Shown: in pieces, positions 35,405 through 44,714 of the stretch | How positions within the stretch are numbered: position 1 is the stretch's first letter | How the letters are laid out: every line of letters begins with the position of its first letter | Assembly (NCBI RefSeq): GCF_002407605.1 | Contig: NZ_NXGV01000005.1 | Span: forward strand, 62,001 to 126,000 | DNA length: 64,000 nucleotides | Direction of reading: 5' to 3' | Origin: Marinobacter sp. ANT_B65 | Lineage (GTDB): Bacteria; Pseudomonadota; Gammaproteobacteria; Pseudomonadales; Oleiphilaceae | Program-made: the position numbers and the translations under genes | The notes under the pieces: generated by a model | The model's database searches: none | What the model was told of the DNA's origin: nothing | The model's input: only the letters and a program-made list of their open reading frames with translations

Positions 35405-35529
35405 GAAAGTCTGGAGAGAAACGGCTAACCCTTGGATGCGGCGGCGCTTGCTGGCCAGTATTCATCTGATGCGATACCGTTGACGTAATAATTTGAAGTC
35501 TTATCCATGGATAGCGGAGAGAACTTATT

Positions 35530-37980
35530 ATGATGACCTTTATTCTGTTTCTGGTGGCATTGGCGGGCCTGTTGGTTGTCATGCGGCGGGAGTCCGGTGC
35601 CAGGCCGGCCATTGGTGTGATGGTTGTGGTTGGCATTCTGTCTGTGATCTTTGCATCAGGATGGCTGGCCCTGCTTCTTTTTGCCGGTGCTGCGGCTACG
35701 GCTGCAGCCGGGTTGCCTGCGTTGCGCCAGAGTTGGCTCACACCGCGGGTTTTTGCCATGTTCAAAAAGGTTGCGCCGAAGGTCTCCGACACTGAAAAAG
35801 TTGCGCTTGAAGCCGGTACAGTAGGGTGGGACGGTGAGCTGTTCACCGGTCAGCCTGACTGGCACAACCTGCTGATCAACCGTCATACGGGACTGAGCGA
35901 AGAAGAGCAGGCCTTTGTGGATAACCAGTGTGTTCAGGCTGTCTCCATGTGTAATGCCTGGGATATCGCCGTCGAACGCGCCGATCTTCCGAAAGAGCTT
36001 TGGGATTACCTCAAAAAAGAGAAGTTCTTCGGGATGATTATTCCCAAAGAATATGGCGGCCTGGGCTTCTCGGCTAAAGCCCAGACAGCGGTTCTGCAGA
36101 AGATTGCTGCCAACGAAATGCTTATGGTGTCTGTAGGTGTGCCCAATTCCCTTGGGCCGGGTGAGTTGCTGGTCAAGTACGGTACTGATGAGCAGAAAAA
36201 CCATTATTTGCCTCGCCTGGCCGATGGCCGGGAAATTCCCTGTTTTGGTCTTACTGGCCCCCGTGCCGGCTCGGACGCCACCTCATTGCCGGATGCCGGC
36301 ATCGTGTGCAAGCGGGAAATAGACGGCAAGGAAGTTGTTGGTATCAGACTCGATTTTGAAAAGCGCTGGATTACGCTTGCGCCCATAGCAACTGTTGTCG
36401 GTCTGGCATTCCGAATGTTTGACCCGGATGGCCTGCTTGGCGAGACAAAAGACTATGGAATTACCTGTGCGCTGATACCCCGGGATACCAAGGGTATGGA
36501 AATCGGCCGCCGTCACTGTCCCATCGGGAGCCCGTTTCTCAATGGCCCGATCGTTGGCAAGGATGTATTTATCCCTCTGGATTACATTATTGGTGGTCTG
36601 GAGATGGCAGGGCAGGGCTGGCGTATGCTGGTTGAGTGTCTTTCTGTCGGCCGCTGTATCACTCTGCCCTCCGGTGCCGCAGGCTCCGCAGCTTATGCAG
36701 TAGGCACTGCCGGTGGGTTCACCCGCATTCGCCGGCAGTTCAATACGCCGGTGGCAGACATGGAAGGCGTGCAGGAGCCTCTGGCCCGTATTGCAGCCAA
36801 AACGTACATTGCGCAGTCGGCAGTCAATCACACTGCGAACATGATCGACAAAGGCGAAAAGCCGGCCGTTCCGTCAGCTATCCTCAAGTATCACCTGACC
36901 GAAATGCAGCGTGAAATACTCACCGATGCCATGGATGTTCATGGTGGTAAAACAGTGACCCTTGGCCCCCGCAACTATCTGGGGATTGGTTACAGCGGCT
37001 CGGCGGTATCGATCACGGTTGAGGGTGCGAACATCATGACCCGCAGCCTGATGATATTCGGTCAGGGGGCTATCCGTTGTCATCCCTATGTACTCAAAGA
37101 GCTGGCGGCCAAGGATAACGACGATATCAATGCGTTTGACGATGCCTTCTTCGGCCATGCCGGCCTGATTTTCGGAAACGCGGCGCGTGCCTTTACCCAG
37201 GCACTGAGTATCGGTCGGGCCGACGTTCCATTTGATAGTGCCAGCCGCAAGTATGCTCAGGCTGTTGCGCGCTTCAGTGCTGCCTTTGGTTTGTGCTCGG
37301 ATGCGGCCATGACCACACTTGGCAGTGAGCTGAAAATGCGAGAGCTTATTTCTGCCCGCCTCGGGGATATGTTGTCCAACCTTTACCTGGCGTCCATGGT
37401 GCTTAAAAACTGGCATGAAACACAGCCGGTTGAAGGTGAAAAGGAAATCATGCAATACAGCCTTGGCTTGTTGCTGCACCGTACTGAAGAGGCTCTGGAT
37501 GCATTTCTCCAGAACCTCCCCAACAGAGCGGTAGCTCTGGTTCTGCGTGCAGTAACACTGCCCCTGGGCCGAAGCTGGGGCAATCCTCATGACGACCAGG
37601 CTCGCAAGCTTGCACGCTTTATCTCGACCGATACGCCTATACGTCACAAGCTGCTGGCCAGTACCTGGACCACAGAGGGTGAAGGCGAGGTGGAAAATCC
37701 TGTGGCCCGTTATAACGACTTGCTCAAGGACTACGATAAGGCTGAGCAGTTGTACCGCAAATCGACCAAGGCATACGCCAAAGGTGAGCTGCCCATGACA
37801 GCGCTGCATCCGGAGGAGCGCTTTGAGGCGGCGCTGGAAGCGGGTATCTATACTAAAGAGGAAGCGGAGTTCATGCGCGAGTATGAAGCAGTGGTGCTTG
37901 AGATGCTTACCGTGGATGATTTCCCGTTCGATGAATTTGCCCGTAACAAGGAAACCGTGATTGACCATAACCCCGCGTAA
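35530..37980 (+). CDS. fadE: acyl-CoA dehydrogenase FadE
   Basis: An 816-residue enzyme, the same size as E. coli FadE (814). It performs the first oxidation of fatty acid beta-oxidation, passing electrons to an electron-transfer flavoprotein. Two N-terminal hydrophobic helices (about residues 1-55) anchor it to the membrane. The acyl-CoA dehydrogenase core follows with CFGLTGPRAGSDA, DAMDVHGGKTVTLGPRNYLGIGYS and VEGANIMTRSLMIFGQGA. The C-terminal 200 residues are the FadE-specific DUF1974 region. It is preceded by a 125-base gap with a TTGACG at 35480-35485 but no matching -10. Confidence 0.95.
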   Translation: MMTFILFLVALAGLLVVMRRESGARPAIGVMVVVGILSVIFASGWLALLLFAGAAATAAAGLPALRQSWLTPRVFAMFKKVAPKVSDTEKVALEAGTVGWDGELFTGQPDWHNLLINRHTGLSEEEQAFVDNQCVQAVSMCNAWDIAVERADLPKELWDYLKKEKFFGMIIPKEYGGLGFSAKAQTAVLQKIAANEMLMVSVGVPNSLGPGELLVKYGTDEQKNHYLPRLADGREIPCFGLTGPRAGSDATSLPDAGIVCKREIDGKEVVGIRLDFEKRWITLAPIATVVGLAFRMFDPDGLLGETKDYGITCALIPRDTKGMEIGRRHCPIGSPFLNGPIVGKDVFIPLDYIIGGLEMAGQGWRMLVECLSVGRCITLPSGAAGSAAYAVGTAGGFTRIRRQFNTPVADMEGVQEPLARIAAKTYIAQSAVNHTANMIDKGEKPAVPSAILKYHLTEMQREILTDAMDVHGGKTVTLGPRNYLGIGYSGSAVSITVEGANIMTRSLMIFGQGAIRCHPYVLKELAAKDNDDINAFDDAFFGHAGLIFGNAARAFTQALSIGRADVPFDSASRKYAQAVARFSAAFGLCSDAAMTTLGSELKMRELISARLGDMLSNLYLASMVLKNWHETQPVEGEKEIMQYSLGLLLHRTEEALDAFLQNLPNRAVALVLRAVTLPLGRSWGNPHDDQARKLARFISTDTPIRHKLLASTWTTEGEGEVENPVARYNDLLKDYDKAEQLYRKSTKAYAKGELPMTALHPEERFEAALEAGIYTKEEAEFMREYEAVVLEMLTVDDFPFDEFARNKETVIDHNPA

Positions 37981-37997
37981 CAGGATGACAGATTGCC

Positions 37998-38378
37998 ATG
38001 TGGCTATCGTTCCTTGCCGTTAGTGTTGGTGCCGTTATCGGTGCCAACCTGCGCTGGATGTTGGGGTTGTGGCTTAACGCCAGCTACCACGTGATTCCAT
38101 TTGGCACCCTGGCAGCCAATCTCGGCGGAGGTTGGCTGGTTGGTTTCCTGCTTGGCTATTTCAGTCATGACAGCACACTGGCGCCTGAGTGGCGCCTGTT
38201 TGCCATCACCGGGTTATGTGGTGCACTTACAACCTTTTCGACGTTTTCTCTGGAAATGTTTGCAGCGATTCAGGACGGCAAGTGGGGCATGGCTATTACC
38301 GGTGTTCTGGTTCATGTCCTTGGCTCTATCCTGATGACTGCGGTGGGCATTTACACTTTTACTCTGGTAAAAGGTTGA
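37998..38378 (+). CDS. crcB: fluoride ion channel CrcB (Fluc)
   Basis: A 126-residue four-helix membrane protein. It works as an antiparallel dimer that exports fluoride. The GTLAANLGGGWLVGFLLGY segment and the CGALTTFSTFSLEM motif, which lines the fluoride path, are intact. It lies 17 bases after fadE. No fluoride riboswitch is visible upstream. Confidence 0.93.
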   Translation: MWLSFLAVSVGAVIGANLRWMLGLWLNASYHVIPFGTLAANLGGGWLVGFLLGYFSHDSTLAPEWRLFAITGLCGALTTFSTFSLEMFAAIQDGKWGMAITGVLVHVLGSILMTAVGIYTFTLVKG

Positions 38379-38485
38379 TGGATGATATTACCTGCACAAT
38401 TTATTTTAAATATGCTTGGCAAGCCGGTGCTTGAGGAGTAGAGTGTTTGTTGAAGGAAAGATTCAGTAAAGCAGTTCATGAATAA

Positions 38486-38614
38486 GACGTACTCCGCAGT
38501 TAGTAGTGACCGTCCTGTTTTTGATTCCGCGAGTTCTGTATTTCCGTAAAACGCTGACCATACACATTCAGTGAATGGCAGCAGATAATATGATTGATTT
38601 CAGGAAGTTTAAGT
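38486..38614 (+). promoter_or_regulatory. long 5' leader of the cold-shock gene with a possible cold box
   Basis: The 236 bases before the cold-shock gene hold no gene. GACGTAC at 38486-38492 equals the core of the E. coli cspA cold box (TGACGTACAGA), placed about 125 bases before the start codon, a distance comparable to the long cspA leader. No convincing -10/-35 pair was found. Confidence 0.3.
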
Positions 38615-38821
38615 ATGTCTACTACTACCGGTACTGTTAAGTTCTTCAACGAAGCAAAAGGCTTTGGCTTTATCACTCGTGAAGGCGGCCCGGACGTTTT
38701 TGTTCACTACAGCGCTATTCAGGGCAGCGGTTTCAAAACTCTGGCAGAAGGCCAGCAAGTTGAGTTCACCGTTACCCAGGGCCAGAAAGGTCCTCAGGCG
38801 GAAAACGTTACTCCTCTCTAA
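38615..38821 (+). CDS. cold-shock domain protein (CspA family)
   Basis: A 68-residue single OB-fold RNA chaperone. RNP1 is KGFGFIT (15-21) and RNP2 is VFVHYS (28-33). ATG 38615 follows AGGA and gives the standard [11 protein letters not shown] start; an in-frame ATG at 38594 is not expected. These proteins melt mRNA structure in the cold or in stationary phase. A terminator follows directly. Confidence 0.95.
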   Translation: MSTTTGTVKFFNEAKGFGFITREGGPDVFVHYSAIQGSGFKTLAEGQQVEFTVTQGQKGPQAENVTPL

Positions 38822-38848
38822 TCCCATTCGGATAGAGTAGTAACCGCC

Positions 38849-38875
38849 AAAAAGGCAGCTTCGGCTGCCTTTTTT
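38849..38875 (+). terminator. Rho-independent terminator of the cold-shock gene
   Basis: AAAAAGGCAGC and GCTGCCTTTTT pair on an extra-stable TTCG tetraloop, with a T-tail running to 38875. It begins 28 bases after the stop codon. Confidence 0.93.
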
Positions 38876-38973
38876 CGTTGTAAAAGTTCTGTTTTTTTCC
38901 TGCTCCGGGGTGTCAATGTGGTACATTTCAGCCAGACACAAAGTATTACTTGGGTTATACAACCGGAGAGTTT

Positions 38974-39549
38974 ATGAAGCTGATTGGATCAACTACCTCG
39001 CCTTACGTACGGCGCATCCGCATCCTGCTGGACGAAGAGCATTATGACTTCGTTAACCTCGATATATACGGCGCAGACCGTGATGAAATCAGACGTAACA
39101 ACCCGGCGCTGAAAATACCCGTGCTGGAAAGCGATGGTCAGGAGATCTATGACTCGCGGATTATTTCCCGTTATATCAGTGCCAAGCAAGGCCGGGACCC
39201 TCTTACCTGGGATCAGCAGAACCAGCTTACCCTGATTGATGGTGCTAACGACTCCGCTGTTACCCTGCTGCTGGCAAAGCGCTCCGGTCTTGATGTAGAT
39301 ACGCCGGGCGTATTATTTTTTGATCTTCAGCGTGAGCGTATTATGACCACCATGCGAACACTTGCGGCGCAGGTTGAAGATGGACAGTTTGAGCAGTGGA
39401 ATTACCCCGCCATGTGTCTCTATTGTCTGGTCGACTGGCTGGATTTCCGCGATCTTGTAGATTTCTCTGGTGTCGAAAGCCTGCTGGCATTCCGTGACAG
39501 CCGGAAAACCAACCCCTGGGTTGCGGAAACAGATCCCCGCCTGTCGTAA
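38974..39549 (+). CDS. glutathione S-transferase family protein
   Basis: A 191-residue thioredoxin-fold plus helical-domain protein. The N-terminal MKLIGSTTSPYVRRIRILLDEE carries the serine expected near the glutathione thiol, KIPVLES gives the cis-proline, and YDSRIISRYI binds the gamma-glutamyl group. The C-terminal domain is short and lacks clear relatives I can name; some family members are stringent starvation or yfcF-like proteins. CGGAGAG precedes ATG 38974. Confidence 0.8.
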   Translation: MKLIGSTTSPYVRRIRILLDEEHYDFVNLDIYGADRDEIRRNNPALKIPVLESDGQEIYDSRIISRYISAKQGRDPLTWDQQNQLTLIDGANDSAVTLLLAKRSGLDVDTPGVLFFDLQRERIMTTMRTLAAQVEDGQFEQWNYPAMCLYCLVDWLDFRDLVDFSGVESLLAFRDSRKTNPWVAETDPRLS

Positions 39550-39564
39550 GCATCAAGTCCCGGA

Positions 39565-39584
39565 ACGCCCGGCGTGCCGGGCGT
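39565..39584. terminator. GC-rich hairpin between the GST and phosphoketolase genes
   Basis: ACGCCCGG and CCGGGCGT form a perfect 8-bp stem around CGTG, between two convergent genes. It has no T-run, so only a weak bidirectional terminator is inferred. Confidence 0.45.
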
Positions 39585-39625
39585 CTGCTTATCTATGTTC
39601 CACCCTGCCCATTGGCTAAAGACCG

Positions 39626-42025
39626 TCAGGACAAGGCTCGGGTAATCAGAACCGGGTCGCCGCGGCCTTCCACAGCTGCCAGTTCTGCACTGGATAACCA
39701 CTCGCCAGGGGGCCTGTCCAGAACACTGGCACAGGCAGCGAGAGCGTGGCCCCAGGAACACTGGTTCGCAAACAGCATGCCCGCTTCATTCAGTGTGCCT
39801 CCCCTGTTGATATAACCCAGAACTCTGCTGTGCTCCGGATCCGGGAAGAGCGGGTGCAGGTGCCCCCGAAATACTTCAGGCCGCATGTGAGTCAGCGCTA
39901 CTCGCCGATGTAGCCGGTTTGGCAGTAACCGTTCGCGCTCAAGTTCCGACATGCAGCTTTTTGCTTCCAGAGAATCCCTTGGCTCCCGGAAACGCCCCGG
40001 CTCCTGCATATAGACCAGCCGGAATGATGTGCCCGTCTCCCGCAGGCGCAAACAGGCGCGGATGGCTTCCGACAGTTGGTAGGCGCCGTTAGCAATCAGC
40101 AATATGGGTTCTCCCCCGGATGTATCTTCGTCAACGACCAGAGCGCCGTGTCGGGCAAGTGCCTGCGCTTCGTTGACATCGAAAACGCAGGGGCGTTCAC
40201 GCTTCGGAATTACCATGCAACTGATTTCCCCCCGCCCTTTAAAGACTGAAGGGAGAACTGACAGGGTGCTGTTGTAGTCAGCGGGGAAGATAACCCGGGA
40301 CCCGTCTCCCATTTCGCCCAGCATGGCCTCACAGAAGGTGGTGTCCTGGTGGGACTGCTCGTTCTTGCCATTTTCCCAGGTATGGGACGTAGCAATAACT
40401 GGCAGGCCAAGCCAGCGAGCAGGGCGGCCAAGGGCTTTCTGGTGGCGGGCGAAAATAAGTTCCTGTCGGATGGCGCCGAGCATTTTCACGCAGAAGGCTT
40501 CATAGCTGGCTACCAGGTTGATCCCGGCCTTGTTTGCCAGACAGGCAGAAACGACGGCTTCTTCGTTGAGCGCAGTGATGATGTTGCCGTGTACTGACTC
40601 GAGTGCGTTCTCGGGGTCATTGACCCTGTGCTTCAGATCTTCCAGAACGCCGGTCAGGCGATTGCTGGCAAGCTCGTCGGGATTGCCAACACGGACTCGC
40701 AGGTCGGGGTTTTGCGCAACCAGACAGCGAAAGAAGTTGTCCACCGCCAGCATCGGCGAAACCTGGTCGTGGCGTGGGGGAATGGCTGGAATAACAAGGT
40801 CTGAAGGGTTTCTTCGTGCCAGTGAGTGATCGCGTTCCTTCGGGCGTGATTGCAGTTCGTGTTCCTTCAGGTTCAGTACGCTTTTTGCAAGCTCGTCTGG
40901 TGCGACCCACAGCCGGGATGCGTGCTCCTGAAACAGTTCCCGGGCGCGGATATCCACACGTGGGTTTCCCGGTAGTGGCAGATTGTGGGCGGAGTTAAGG
41001 CCGGCGCCAAAGAAACCGAAACCTTTAACGGTTTCTGCTATACCATAGGGGATACGAACCGGGTACTTCAGGTCGCCTTTCAGAGCCTGCTCGCTCCTGT
41101 ATTGGAGTGAACACTCCATTTCCGCCAGAGCGCAGACAAATGCGGCCGGGTCGCGGCCATCAAACCGGAACGGATCAAACCCGCGGGCTGCAAGGTGCGC
41201 CTCGAATCTTTCCAGCCCTTCGCGTGTGCCCAGTTCGGTCCGTTGTTCAATGCGGCGGCCGTTGGCGATCATCACGGGTGACACCAGACCGCAGTCCGTT
41301 GCCCTCCACCAGCGTGGAATCCAGTCGCTGCCTCGCTGTTCTTCTGCTGCGCCGTCTGAAAGAAATGCCACCAGTGATTCGCCGGGAAGCGGCATGTGGG
41401 CATACTGAAGCTCAGCAAAGCCCAGATAGCCACCCTCAATAATGCCGCCAGCAGTGTATGGGTTAACATGACTGCCCAGGGGAGCGGCCATGCTGCCATC
41501 TGCCTTTTGCTGGTAGCTGTAAAAATCCGCAACCATTCGTGACAGTCCGTCTGTTCCGGTGTAGCGTTCGTGCTGTTCCGGATGCAGGTTGCCTGTCAGC
41601 ACGTTCAGTGCGTCGATGGCGGCCACGCAATGTCCCTGGCCCATCAGCCAGCTTCTGGTATGCGCAGTCAGATTATTGAAAGCCATATACGCCGCGTAAG
41701 CGGGCACCATATTCAGCGCGCCTCCGGTATGGCCTTCAGGGCTGACTTTGAAATCCCGGGCAGCTAGCGGGGCACCAGATGTATCAACGCGATTTGCATA
41801 GGTCATGTGTACAACCAGCCACAGGCCAGCGCTTGTAAGCCGGTCCAGGTCTGCCAGCTTGCTGTAAACCGTCGCAGTATCAGGCTGATGACCGGCGACA
41901 ACAAGACGGGAGGCCAGAGCCTGTACATGATCGCAGGTGGTCTCCGTATGCTGGACAACACCATAGCCCTGGCGCCAGCGTTCGTACTCGGGACAAACCG
42001 TTGATGGCAAAACGGGTGATGACAT
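39626..42025 (-). CDS. phosphoketolase family protein (divergent Xfp-like)
   Basis: A 799-residue thiamine-diphosphate enzyme. Phosphoketolases split xylulose 5-phosphate or fructose 6-phosphate with phosphate to give acetyl phosphate and an aldose phosphate. The family order is kept: SPEGHTGGALN near 100, LMGQGHCVAA, EGGYLGFAELQ, AHNLPLPGNPR, the TALNEEAVV glutamate that activates the cofactor, and NEQSHQDTTF. The usual cofactor motif GDGEAETG is changed to SDGAAEEQ, which sets this branch apart. ATG 42025 with GGAGA upstream was preferred to TTG 42040. It stands alone; no acetate kinase or phosphotransacetylase gene is near. Confidence 0.82.
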   Translation of the reverse strand: MSSPVLPSTVCPEYERWRQGYGVVQHTETTCDHVQALASRLVVAGHQPDTATVYSKLADLDRLTSAGLWLVVHMTYANRVDTSGAPLAARDFKVSPEGHTGGALNMVPAYAAYMAFNNLTAHTRSWLMGQGHCVAAIDALNVLTGNLHPEQHERYTGTDGLSRMVADFYSYQQKADGSMAAPLGSHVNPYTAGGIIEGGYLGFAELQYAHMPLPGESLVAFLSDGAAEEQRGSDWIPRWWRATDCGLVSPVMIANGRRIEQRTELGTREGLERFEAHLAARGFDPFRFDGRDPAAFVCALAEMECSLQYRSEQALKGDLKYPVRIPYGIAETVKGFGFFGAGLNSAHNLPLPGNPRVDIRARELFQEHASRLWVAPDELAKSVLNLKEHELQSRPKERDHSLARRNPSDLVIPAIPPRHDQVSPMLAVDNFFRCLVAQNPDLRVRVGNPDELASNRLTGVLEDLKHRVNDPENALESVHGNIITALNEEAVVSACLANKAGINLVASYEAFCVKMLGAIRQELIFARHQKALGRPARWLGLPVIATSHTWENGKNEQSHQDTTFCEAMLGEMGDGSRVIFPADYNSTLSVLPSVFKGRGEISCMVIPKRERPCVFDVNEAQALARHGALVVDEDTSGGEPILLIANGAYQLSEAIRACLRLRETGTSFRLVYMQEPGRFREPRDSLEAKSCMSELERERLLPNRLHRRVALTHMRPEVFRGHLHPLFPDPEHSRVLGYINRGGTLNEAGMLFANQCSWGHALAACASVLDRPPGEWLSSAELAAVEGRGDPVLITRALS

Positions 42026-42280
42026 GAGGTGTCTCCACAACTCAATTATTTTAAGCGATTGTAAGGCTCATCGATGGAATGCCGTTTGATGCAGGTCAGT
42101 CAGACCGGTTTCTGATCGTCACTGGAGCCCCCCATTGCACTGGTCGGCGATGGCTATACAATTACTGTTGCTAATAATACGGTTGCAACTGTATTGCGCT
42201 GGATGCCTCTGAGTAAGAGTTGACGCAGTTGCTGATTTTCTCTGAAGCCTTTAAGACAGCGTTCAATAAGAGTGTGATAG

Positions 42281-43225
42281 ATGTATAGAAAGAGCATAGC
42301 GGGTCTGGTGTTGTTGCTGATTTTCAGCTTGCCGGTAGTAGTTCATGCGGCCCAGAAAGGTTCAGGCAACGTTGATGCGGACATTCAGGGGCCGAACCTG
42401 GCATCCGTTAATGCGGCGGTAGCCCTGGCGGGTAGTAATGATCTGGTATTCGGAAAAAACGCCGATCGCTCTGTCCCTATTGCCTCCATTACCAAGGTGA
42501 TGACGGCGCTGGTGGTGCTGGAATCCCTGGCTCCTCTGGACGAATGGCTGGTATTTCAAAAGCGCCATACGCCTGCTGCGGCCAATGCATACAGCCGCAT
42601 CAGGATTGGCTCGCAGATGCGCCGCGCCGATGTGCTGCGCATTGCTCTGATGTCGTCAGAGAACTTTGCTGCCTATACCCTTGCCCGAAGCCATCCGGGT
42701 GGTTTTGATGCCTTTATCGAAGCCATGAATGCCAAGGCAAAATCCCTTGGCATGACGGGCACGCGGTTTGTAGATCCGACGGGCCTTTCGGCGGAGAATC
42801 TCTCAACTGCAGGGGATCTGGTGAGGCTTGTTAATGCGGCGTCAAAGCATCCGGAGATACGGGAGTACTCCACAACCGGTTATTTTATTGGCCAGTTCCG
42901 CAAGCCCGGATACAGTTTGTCCTTTGGTAATACCAACGCCTTGGTACACCGCGAAAGCTGGGGCGTGGGGCTTAGTAAAACTGGCTATCTTTCGGAGGCC
43001 GGTCGCTGTCTTGTGATGGTTTCCAATATGAATGGCAGGCAGGTAGTTACTGTTCTTCTCGATTCTCTTGGCACCCGCTCCCCAATGGGTGATGCCGGAC
43101 GTATCAAGCGCTGGCTGGATTCCGGCGCTAAAGGGCAGGTGGCAGAAGCAGCTCGGCAATACGCGCAGCAAAAGAATGCGGCCTATAACTCAGTAGCCCA
43201 TAGCACCCGGGCGGCTCTGGATTAA
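42281..43225 (+). CDS. pbpG: D-alanyl-D-alanine endopeptidase PbpG (PBP7-like)
   Basis: A 314-residue periplasmic serine peptidase with a signal peptide ending near VVHAA. The penicillin-binding triad is complete: SITK at 69-72, SEN at 126-128 and KTG at 233-235. PbpG cleaves the D-Ala-meso-DAP cross-links of peptidoglycan. The 240-base gap upstream, divergent from the phosphoketolase gene, holds nothing I can define. Confidence 0.92.
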   Translation: MYRKSIAGLVLLLIFSLPVVVHAAQKGSGNVDADIQGPNLASVNAAVALAGSNDLVFGKNADRSVPIASITKVMTALVVLESLAPLDEWLVFQKRHTPAAANAYSRIRIGSQMRRADVLRIALMSSENFAAYTLARSHPGGFDAFIEAMNAKAKSLGMTGTRFVDPTGLSAENLSTAGDLVRLVNAASKHPEIREYSTTGYFIGQFRKPGYSLSFGNTNALVHRESWGVGLSKTGYLSEAGRCLVMVSNMNGRQVVTVLLDSLGTRSPMGDAGRIKRWLDSGAKGQVAEAARQYAQQKNAAYNSVAHSTRAALD

Positions 43226-43272
43226 AGTGTACGCTCAAGGATGTACATAAAACCAAGCAGGGTGGGAATGTC

Positions 43273-43752
43273 ATGATCCGGATATTTACTACAGGCGGCA
43301 CCATCGACAAGGTGTATTTTGATGCTAACAGCGAGTTTGAAATCGGTGAGTCTCTGGTACCGGAGCTATTGGCAGAATCCAATATCCACAAGGGCTACAG
43401 CCTGAAGGGGCTATTGCGAAAAGATAGCCTGGAGATGACTGATGAAGACCGGAGGCAGGTTCTTGATGCCGTTGCGGCCTGTGAATGCAGCCGGATTCTG
43501 ATTACCCACGGTACTGACACCATGGCTGAAACCGCCAGAGAGTTGTCGTCCCTCAGTGACAAGACCATTGTTCTTACGGGAGCGATGCAGCCTGCCCGAA
43601 TGCGTCGTAGCGATGCAGTCTTCAACATGGGGTTTGCCTGGGCGGCAGTGCAGCTTTTGCCGCCCGGAGTTTATATCGCCATGAACGGGGAGGTGTTCGA
43701 GGCTGGTGCTGTGCGGAAAAACCTGAAAGCCCAGCGCTTCGAACGTACCTGA
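43273..43752 (+). CDS. single-domain L-asparaginase-like protein
   Basis: Only the N-terminal half of a type I/II asparaginase is present (159 residues against about 330). Both nucleophile motifs are intact: TTGGTID at 6-12 and HGTDTM at 79-84. The C-terminal domain that completes the active site of the neighbouring subunit is absent, and the stop is followed at once by the convergent rsuA, so this is not a recent truncation with a remnant. Short homologues are widespread in gammaproteobacteria. Its activity is unknown. Confidence 0.8.
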   Translation: MIRIFTTGGTIDKVYFDANSEFEIGESLVPELLAESNIHKGYSLKGLLRKDSLEMTDEDRRQVLDAVAACECSRILITHGTDTMAETARELSSLSDKTIVLTGAMQPARMRRSDAVFNMGFAWAAVQLLPPGVYIAMNGEVFEAGAVRKNLKAQRFERT

Positions 43753-43764
43753 AGCACTTTCGAT

Positions 43765-44457
43765 TCAGCCTGCCGACGCGATTTCCTGTTCCGTCAGTTC
43801 CCGGTAGGCGCCGGGCTCCAGTGCCGGGTCGAGAATAATGTCGCCAATACTTTGCCTGTGCAGGGTCTCCACGTGGCTTCCTGCTGCTGCCAGCATGCGC
43901 TTGACCTGGTGGTAGCGTCCTTCTGATATGGTTAACTCAATAAGATCCGGCTCCAGAACGTTTACCTGCGCAGGCTTTGTGGGCACAGGGTCGTTTCGAA
44001 GCATTACACCTGCTCTGAGACTCTCAATAGCCGATTCTGAAAGGGGAGTGCTCAGTCTTGCCTGGTAGGTCTTGGGGCAGTTCACTTTGGGTGAGGTGAT
44101 CCGGTGAGACCATTGGCCGTCAGTTGTCAGCAAAAGCAAGCCGGTGGTGTCGGCGTCCAGACGACCGGCGATGTGAAGATCGCGGGTCAGTTCTGCCGGC
44201 AAAAGGTCCAGTGCCGTCGGGTGCTCGCTGTCGCGGGTTGCGCTGACTACGCCGGAAGGCTTATTGAGCATCAGGTAGCGTTCGCCCTGCAGTGTCAGCG
44301 TTTCTCCTTCCAGTACTACCTGGGCTCCTGCCGGAATGTGTTTGCCGGTATCTTTCCAGATCTCACTGTTTACTGTGACACTGCCAGCGTGAATAGCTCG
44401 CCGGGCCTCTTTGCGTGAAAGTAGTGAGCTTGTGGCAATAAACTGATCAAGGCGCAT
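43765..44457 (-). CDS. rsuA: 16S rRNA pseudouridine synthase RsuA
   Basis: A 230-residue enzyme with an N-terminal S4 RNA-binding domain (MRLDQFIATSSLLSRKEARRAIHAG) and a catalytic domain with GRLDADTTGLLLL; Asp101 is the catalytic residue. RsuA makes pseudouridine 516 in the small ribosomal RNA. The family includes RluB, RluE and RluF, but the length and the NKPSGVVSATRDSEHPTALDLLP stretch fit RsuA. Confidence 0.88.
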   Translation of the reverse strand: MRLDQFIATSSLLSRKEARRAIHAGSVTVNSEIWKDTGKHIPAGAQVVLEGETLTLQGERYLMLNKPSGVVSATRDSEHPTALDLLPAELTRDLHIAGRLDADTTGLLLLTTDGQWSHRITSPKVNCPKTYQARLSTPLSESAIESLRAGVMLRNDPVPTKPAQVNVLEPDLIELTISEGRYHQVKRMLAAAGSHVETLHRQSIGDIILDPALEPGAYRELTEQEIASAG

Positions 44458-44714
44458 AGTTATAGCGCTCCATGCTGGCTATTGGTGTGCAAGGAGCGGC
44501 TAGAGTGTTTGAGTCCATGAGTCCCGTATAAGTGTTGGAAAGTGGTGATGAGTATTATGCGCGGATCGGGAGATCAAATCACGGAAAGCGGGAATTGAGA
44601 AAGGCAGGAGCTTAAACGGCCAACACCCCGGGCTGGATTGCGGCGCAGGGTGTCGGTCTGGTACATCTTGTTACTGCGGGCGCTGGCAAACTAGCCGGTT
44701 AACGCGCCAGCCGG

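Noticed and set aside
36874..37968. 364-codon open frame on the - strand opposite fadE
   Set aside because: Shadow of the conserved FadE coding sequence, driven by its GC-rich third positions.
37981..37997. Fluoride riboswitch before crcB
   Set aside because: Only 17 bases separate fadE and crcB, too short for the aptamer, and no motif was seen in the end of fadE.
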